Below are positions 58,234 to 64,000 of a stretch of DNA of 64,000 nt, in pieces (the stretch's first letter is position 1; each line of letters starts with the position of its first letter). Origin of the DNA: Plicaturopsis crispa FD-325 SS-3. Taxonomy: Eukaryota; Basidiomycota; Agaricomycetes; Amylocorticiales; Amylocorticiaceae. The notes below the pieces were generated by a model. The model did not search any database. It was not told the origin of the DNA and worked only from the letters and a program-made list of their open reading frames with translations. The position numbers and the translations under genes were made by a program. Location of the stretch: positions 607,731-671,730 of the forward strand of contig KN832558.1 in the NCBI GenBank assembly GCA_000827205.1. Direction: 5' to 3'.

Positions 58234-58983
58234 GTTGACGGTGCAAGGAGAGGCGGAGAAAGGGTTTGTCCTAAATTACATAAGTATGTCGCGTTTAACG
58301 CGCCTCGGAGGTATTAGGACTGAAAACGTCTAACGCGCAGCGGCTATGTAGCCTGCCGCACAAAGCCGGAGTATCACGCTTGGTTCCGCTGATGAATCCC
58401 GCGTGCCTATGCTTGTACCTATTTGTCTTTGTCCTAAAGAACCGAATGGAACCTTGAGGGACGCGCAAGTGTCGCTAGATGCAAGATAGCAAACTCAGTC
58501 GTTGTGAATATAAGTGAACGACTATATTATGTACCTAGATGCAAGATAGCAAACTATAGGTACAGTAAGTATTAAGCAGCTCTAGTGTAATAGCAATGGA
58601 ACATACCTCAGTCGTTGTGAATATAAGTGAACGACTGAGGAAAAGAAAAGAGACACGACGCGTCGAAAAGTCCATGAAGTTCCGAGATCCGAATAACTCC
58701 CCCACCCTCGTAACGTGCGGCTTGGTAGGAGCCTGGGTCGGGATGCGAAAATATTGAAGTGATTTGAAGTGTACTTTAAAGTCGCTTTACACCGCGGCAA
58801 CACTAGGTCCAAGGAGCAGTTTGCTGTGGCTGACTGAAGCCGGCTGCTGACGTCCATACTTACCCGATTTTCCTACCGTTCCCTTCGGTCCCCCGGTTTT
58901 TAACTCGCGATCGACGTCAAAGTAAACTATAGTACAAGCTACATATACCCGAACGAAACCCGGATGCAAGCTGCAAAATCATA
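58234..58983. other. Divergent promoter region with hairpin repeats
   Basis: About 750 bp between the divergent TPR and ALG6-like genes. It contains two copies of a TAGATGCAAGATAGCAAACT word and two copies of an AGTCGTT-centred element, described separately. Confidence 0.55.
58476..58639. repeat. Direct-repeat pair, one copy a perfect hairpin
   Basis: TAGATGCAAGATAGCAAACT occurs at about 58476-58495 and 58537-58556. The element CAGTCGTTGTGAATATAAGT plus GAACGACT occurs at 58496-58523 and 58609-58636. The second copy has 10-bp perfect arms (CTCAGTCGTT at 58607-58616, reverse complement at 58630-58639) around a 13-nt loop. The arms suggest a small insertion element or protein-binding site. Confidence 0.7.
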
Positions 58984-61690
58984 ATGGACGAAATGTCGAG
59001 CTACAACAACGGGTCCCCACAGCGCAGTACTGGTCTGCGCAGGACGTCCATGAACTCGGCGAGCGGCAACCTGGCGAGACTGCGCACTCAGCTTTCGTCG
59101 GCGAGCATAGGGTGAGCCCACTACTACGCAGGATTCAGGTTGTCTAGCAGACGAGTAAGTACTAAGTAACGTATATTGCAGGTCTAATGCAGACTCAACG
59201 ACCGAGATCCACGCGCCCATCCCGCGGCGAGACCTCCTGCAGACCTCAGAGAGCCGCCACTGGCTGCGCACGCCCTCCCTTTCCCCCTCCTCCTCGCGCC
59301 CCGTCTCCCCGACCGTGACGAAGTTCAAACCCCTCAAGGCACGCGGCGCGCCAGGCAGATTGAGTTTCAGCTCGATCGCGGAGGAGCCTTCGCGCCTGCG
59401 TTTATTGGAGCGGGAGCGCGAGGAGGCGGCGCTGGGCCGCAGGTGGGTACGATGGATGCACAAGCACGGGCTGACGGGCGCTGTGGTCCCGGTCGCGATC
59501 ATCGCGTCGATGTGTTTGAAGTGGTGTGTTGGGCTGGGGTCGTACTCCGGTAAGTGAACCTGCGTCCTCTCGTCTTGTGTCTCACGTGTGAATGCGGATG
59601 ATGATAGGTGAAGCGACGCCGCCGATGTTTGGGGACTATGAAGCGCAGCGGCATTGGATGGAGCTTACCATCCACCTCCCGTTGCGGGATTGGTATACGT
59701 ACGACCTACAGTATTGGGGCTTGGACTACCCCCCGCTCACTGCCTACGTATCGTGGCTCTGTGGTATAATGTGCGCCCTCCCTTCCGTTCTCCCCTACAA
59801 TGCAATGCGAGTGTTGATGCCGAACGCGTCGCAGAGGGGCATGGATAAATCCAGCATGGTTTGCGCTGGGCGCGTCGCGTGGGCATGAAAGCCCTGGGAG
59901 CAAGGTGCTCATGCGGGCGACGGTTCTGGCGCTGGATGCGCTCGTGTACGTGCCTGCCCTGCTCATGTTCGTCTACGCGTGGCAAGATACGCGGTCTCGG
60001 CGCACTCAGGTGATTTGCGATACCACGCTCTGGATACGCGTATGCTGACAATAGAGCTGTGATAGAATATGACGTTCATAACCCTCCTGGCGCAGCCTGC
60101 ACTCCTGCTCATAGATTTCGGGCACTTCCAGTACAACTCTGTTATGCTAGGTATGCCTCTCTCATCTCCAGTCCTTTGACCATATCTGATACTTGGTGCA
60201 GGGCTAACCCTCATGGCTATCAACTTCTTCGCCCTCGGCCACGATCTCCTTGGCGCGATATGTTTTGTGTTGAGTCTCGGATTCAAGCAGATGGCACTCT
60301 ACTATGCACCAGCCATAGGCTCCTACCTCCTCGGAAAATGCATCTATCTCGGACCTGCACGCGGGTACGTGCCCCTCCCACACCTCATTTCCATCAACTC
60401 CGCTAACGCCAACGAACCCCATCCAGATCGCGCCTCTTCCTACGCCTCGCCCTAGTGACCACACTGACCTTCCTCGTCCTCTTCGCTCCGTTCCACGCGG
60501 ACGTCCTCGCGCCGCTGGGCCGCATATTCCCCTTCAACCGCGGGCTCTTCGAGGACAAGGTCGCGAACGTCTGGTGCGCGTCCGATATCGTCGTGAAGTG
60601 GCGTCGGCGCGCGGGCCGGGCGGCGCTCGTGAAGCTCTCGACGCTCCTCACCGCGCTCGGGTTCCTACCTGCTGTTGTGGGGTTGCTGCGGGCGGGGTAC
60701 GTGCTGTCGGGGGCGGAGGAGAGTAAGGATACGCAGAAAAAGGCTGGAAGGGAACGCACGCCGCTGTTGCCGCTCCTCCCGTATGCGCTGCTCACGTCGT
60801 CGCTCTCGTTTTTCCTGTTTTCGTTTCAGGTGCATGAGAAGACGATACTCGTGCCGCTTCTCCCTGCGACGCTCCTCCTCTCGGCGTCGCCTGATGCGTT
60901 TGCGTGGAGTGTGTTGATCAATAACGTCGCCGTGTTCAGGTATTGATCTGACTATGTGGATGTGGAACTTGGCTGATATCTTGAGCTGCGTAGTATGTGG
61001 CCGCTTCTACGACGGGACGGTCAAGGATTGCAATACATCGCTCTCCTCCTGCTCTGGAATCGCCTGATCGGGTACAACCCCTTCAAACTCCCCTCCCGGT
61101 CATTCATCCAGCTCCTCTCACTCGTAAATACCGTTTAAAATTCCCGTTGCTAATGCTAATCATACCACTACATCCAGACAGTATACGCAGCAGCGTTCGC
61201 GCTCCACCTCCTCGAGCTCACACTCGACCCGCCGGCGCGCTACCCGGATTTGTGGGCGGTGCTGAACGTGCTGGTGTGCACGCCGGTGTTCGCGCTCGCG
61301 TGGGCGTGGAGCGTGAAGGGCGGAATGGAGGTGGGGTGGGCGCTTGGGGGCCTCGGGCCAAGGACTTCCAGCTCTGCACCCTCTTCCACGCGTGTGCGCA
61401 CGTCCACAGTGCACTCCGACCGCGGTGTGAGCGATGCGGCGGGCTCGAGTGCGCGGCACTCGCCGGTGGACGCGCGGCATTCACCGATGGACGCACGGTA
61501 TTCTCCGCTCGCGGGCTACCCCCCTGTAGCAGGCAGGGTGGGACGTCTCGAGGTGGATAAGGGTGTGTGGCGCGAGGCGGGCGCGCGGACGATGAGTCTC
61601 GGGTACGCGCACGGCTCGCCGGCGCAGGGAGGGCGGAGGCCTGCGTTTAGGCCTGCGAGTGTGGGTCCGGATGAGCTCGGGGAGCGGTGA
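58984..61690 (+). CDS. ALG6: Alg6-type dolichyl-phosphate-glucose glucosyltransferase
   Basis: Predicted 742-residue ER multi-pass enzyme that adds the first glucose to Man9GlcNAc2-PP-dolichol during N-glycan assembly. Exons are 58984-59111, 59182-59549, 59608-59763, 59837-60009, 60066-60150, 60202-60364, 60427-60939, 60994-61123 and 61178-61690, 2229 nt in frame. Family motifs: [59 protein letters not shown], and [12 protein letters not shown] with [10 protein letters not shown], then [17 protein letters not shown]. About 130 N-terminal and 110 C-terminal residues are low-complexity and absent from typical 540-residue homologues, although the C-terminal addition shares the last exon. Confidence 0.92.
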
Positions 61691-62024
61691 ATGTACTTAC
61701 TAATTATGGGCGTTACATGCGATGGACTTGCTCGTTATATGGACAGACCTAGTACATAGACAAATACTTATACCATTTTGGGTGGATCATTGGATGCATT
61801 GTTCTTCATGGTCCTGCACATCTTCACGCGTGGATCTGTCGTGAACATCGCTGCAGGTAGCAGTGTTCACGAGGCGCATGCAGTGAGACGCCTGCCATGG
61901 ATTGCATCGAACTGAAGTTAAATCTGTTACATGGTCAAGGCTCAGACTGATACTCTATGTGACTACAAGCATTTACTGTCAGATACAAATATTCGCTCTC
62001 TAAGGTGTGCGTACACGGTACAGA
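61691..62024. other. Convergent 3' spacer
   Basis: About 330 bp between the stop of the ALG6-type gene and the stop of the terpene synthase gene. No feature. Confidence 0.5.
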
Positions 62025-63241
62025 TCACAGGTCCAACGCGTCGAGGTGATATCGCTTGGACGAGGAATGAAACGCCACATAACCCTCGCTAAATCGTTTG
62101 TACGCATCCAGAGCTTCCTTGTGGGGCGCGAGTGTCTGCACTACGTTGTGGTGAGCAGTAACGACCTGATCCTCGAGCATGCGAAGGACCTCAGATTTTG
62201 AGATGTTGCGGGATTTAGCGATGAGCGAGACGTGGTTGACCTCTTCGCCGACAAGCTCCTCCTTATAAAAGGAAAGGATATCGCTGCAGTGAACCGTTAA
62301 CTTTTGCGGATTATAAGTGCGATGCAAGGACTGACTTTCCGGCGTTGAGAAAGATGTCTATATCGGAGATCGTTTGGATGTACGATTGCAAAAGTAGTTC
62401 CGGTGGGAATATCGCGAACGCGAGCGACTCTACTCCGCCGCACAAGCTGCGCGCCCACCCCGCGTAGTTGTGGCCGGCACTCGATGGAGACAACTGCATT
62501 CCGATCAGTCGTTGCGACCTTATGACTGTGGGCAAGCCAGGAACGTACCGGCATCCCCTGCATCTCGTGCTCTAGCATGCACCCGACCATGAAATTGAGG
62601 AAGCTATTCACTATCATATTGCCTTGCAGCCGGCCCTTCACGGTCGTTAGTCACTCAGCCACAAGCAGAGCACGCCCATGAACCACGTACAAAGTATTGC
62701 GGGGTCCGGCGCAGGGCATCCGCAAAGTCGTCGAGGACCTTATCGCCCTGCGGCAGCCCCGCGCAGAACCGCTCATTGAACCCTACCATGATGTCGATGT
62801 ACTTATCGAACACGTCGTCGATGTACAGCGCGATGGCCGAGTATAGGCATACGTGCACCCGGGTAGACTGGCTGGAGAGGTGGCCGAAGGAGGTGCTGCC
62901 CAGTGTGACGCCCACTGGAATGTGCCGCTCGATAGAATGCGGGCCGGAGAGGCAGTAGCCGCGGCGCGCGCCTTCGGCGAGGACGGCGGCTTCGAGTGCG
63001 TGGTCGTAAGGAACGTGCGGCACGTAGGGGATGTCGCAGCGCGTCAGGAGAGATTTGACGATGTCCCGCGCATCGCGAAGGGTCGGTGAAAGCACCTTGT
63101 AGGAAGAGCAAAGGAATCTGTCTGGGACACAGCAGTGCAATCGAAAACCGAAGGCAGACGCACCGGAATTTTGGAGGCCTTGCACTCAGTGCTACTGTGG
63201 CTAGGGTGGGATGCCGTTGTGATCATCACCGACAAGGTCAT
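62025..63241 (-). CDS. Trichodiene-synthase-like sesquiterpene synthase
   Basis: Predicted 328-residue class I terpene cyclase, likely acting on farnesyl diphosphate. Minus-strand exons are 63241-63164, 63095-62691, 62635-62549, 62493-62336 and 62283-62025, 987 nt in frame. The first metal-binding motif is DDVFD at 119-123, placed in YIDDVFDKYIDIM. The second is NDILSFYKE at 243-251, matching the NDxxSxxxE consensus. The layout (MVGCMLEHEMQ, then HNYAGWARSLCGG, SLAFAIFPPELLL) fits the trichodiene-synthase-like clade found in many Agaricomycetes, which need not make trichodiene. The length is normal (about 330). The product cannot be told from sequence. No P450 or other tailoring gene is visible in the remaining 760 bp. 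Confidence 0.87.
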
Positions 63242-64000
63242 GCTGAGCGCATAAGAGGGTTATGGCTTGGTGCACAAAAACACGGCTACAGGGCCAAGTA
63301 ACTATGAGTGAGAGGATAGGGTAAGTAGCGGACTGAACACCCACTTTTCAGGATGCCCGGGAGATGACTGTGTCGTATATAAGCACGGTCGGATAACAAA
63401 CAGGACCACGCCGCTCATTGAATCAGTAAGCGTCGTCGATCTGATATTGCACTCGGCCCTACTGATGCAAGTACTTGTCAGGTATCATTTTAAACCCATA
63501 AGATATAGAATCTAGATGCAGGTACACATACTAACGTAGTCTCGTTTCGAAATGTCCGCGGCGCGACATCGGCAGAACCAGGCTCCTACCCATCCGTCGC
63601 TTCGAGGGTCAATAAAATCAATGTTAGGACGATGAGTTGAATGTTCAGTGATATTGCGGCGTACGGACATCTCCGTATATTTGAGCTCCGATACGAACAA
63701 CTTTCAAACTCAGTACTCTTATTTTCTTGACCCTCTCAGCGACGGATGGCACAATACACGAGTAAACAAAGATGTGGCGTTCCGCGGGGTCCAGTTTGCT
63801 CGATCTTCCGGACACATTTGCACAACGGTCATTGCACGTATCATGCAACATGTACAGAGTGGAATACTCTATTTTTTGAGCGCTAGTGCACCCTATTTTT
63901 TGTTTGAAAAAATTCGTAGAAACGAGCAAGTAGTAACTCAATGATACTTCAGCCACAGGTGCTCTAGGAGCATGCCTCTACTACAGCACAACTACCGCAC
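63242..64000. other. Window end, no gene recognised
   Basis: About 760 bp upstream of the terpene synthase gene. It holds its promoter, with a GTATATAAGC sequence near 63375 too distant to be assigned. No open frame with a motif. Confidence 0.45.

Noticed and set aside
1-64000. CRISPR arrays, operons, ribosome binding sites, phage genes
   Set aside because: The window is clearly eukaryotic with spliceosomal introns. No spaced identical repeats, polycistronic packing or phage motifs were seen.

Overview
The window looks like nuclear DNA of an Agaricomycete (Basidiomycota), possibly a polypore. Genes lie on both strands and are cut by many introns of about 50-75 nt with GTRNGT donors, CTRAY branch points and YAG acceptors. 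The protein families are fungal: chitin synthase, Ecl1, CsbD/Hmp1, basidiomycete sesquiterpene synthase, thaumatin-like protein. Exon coordinates were worked out by hand from splice signals and reading frame. A multi-exon model is called firm only where all exons join in frame.

Layout: 1-1 kb, 3' end of a chitin synthase gene. 2.7-9.1 kb, NmrA-like protein, a broken F-box copy beside an intact F-box gene, an AsaB/GA4-desaturase-like oxygenase, and a small kinase-like protein with altered catalytic residues. 9.1-21.8 kb is mostly gene-free apart from an Ecl1-type zinc protein (13.2-15.0 kb). 21.8-30 kb holds an orphan 485-residue gene, a small coiled-coil protein, CsbD, FKBP12, an OGFr-domain protein and a GSKIP-domain protein. 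31-36 kb holds two membrane-traffic genes in tandem, VPS45 and ERV46. 36-44 kb holds a coiled-coil protein, a thiamine-diphosphate enzyme, a short-chain dehydrogenase and a Yae1-domain protein. 44-49 kb is an accessory pocket: a degenerate eIF3b fragment plus lineage-restricted ORFs. 49-64 kb holds a thaumatin-like protein, a charged lysine/glutamate-rich protein, a STYX-like pseudophosphatase, a TPR protein, an ALG6-type glucosyltransferase and a trichodiene-synthase-like terpene synthase.

There is no single operon-like cluster. Most genes are unrelated housekeeping genes, with VPS45-ERV46 the only functional neighbours. Possible specialised-metabolism genes (AsaB-like oxygenase, thiamine-diphosphate enzyme, SDR, terpene synthase) are scattered.

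The most unusual signals are a probable 1-nt exon in the chitin synthase gene, a STYX-like protein that keeps the catalytic Cys but has lost the Arg, an in-frame 138-nt intron that may be optionally retained, a triplicated stop-codon segment at the end of the thaumatin-like gene, a palindromic CTCAGA/TCTGAG cluster running into the 3' end of the thiamine-diphosphate enzyme gene, and two gene relics (F-box, eIF3b).
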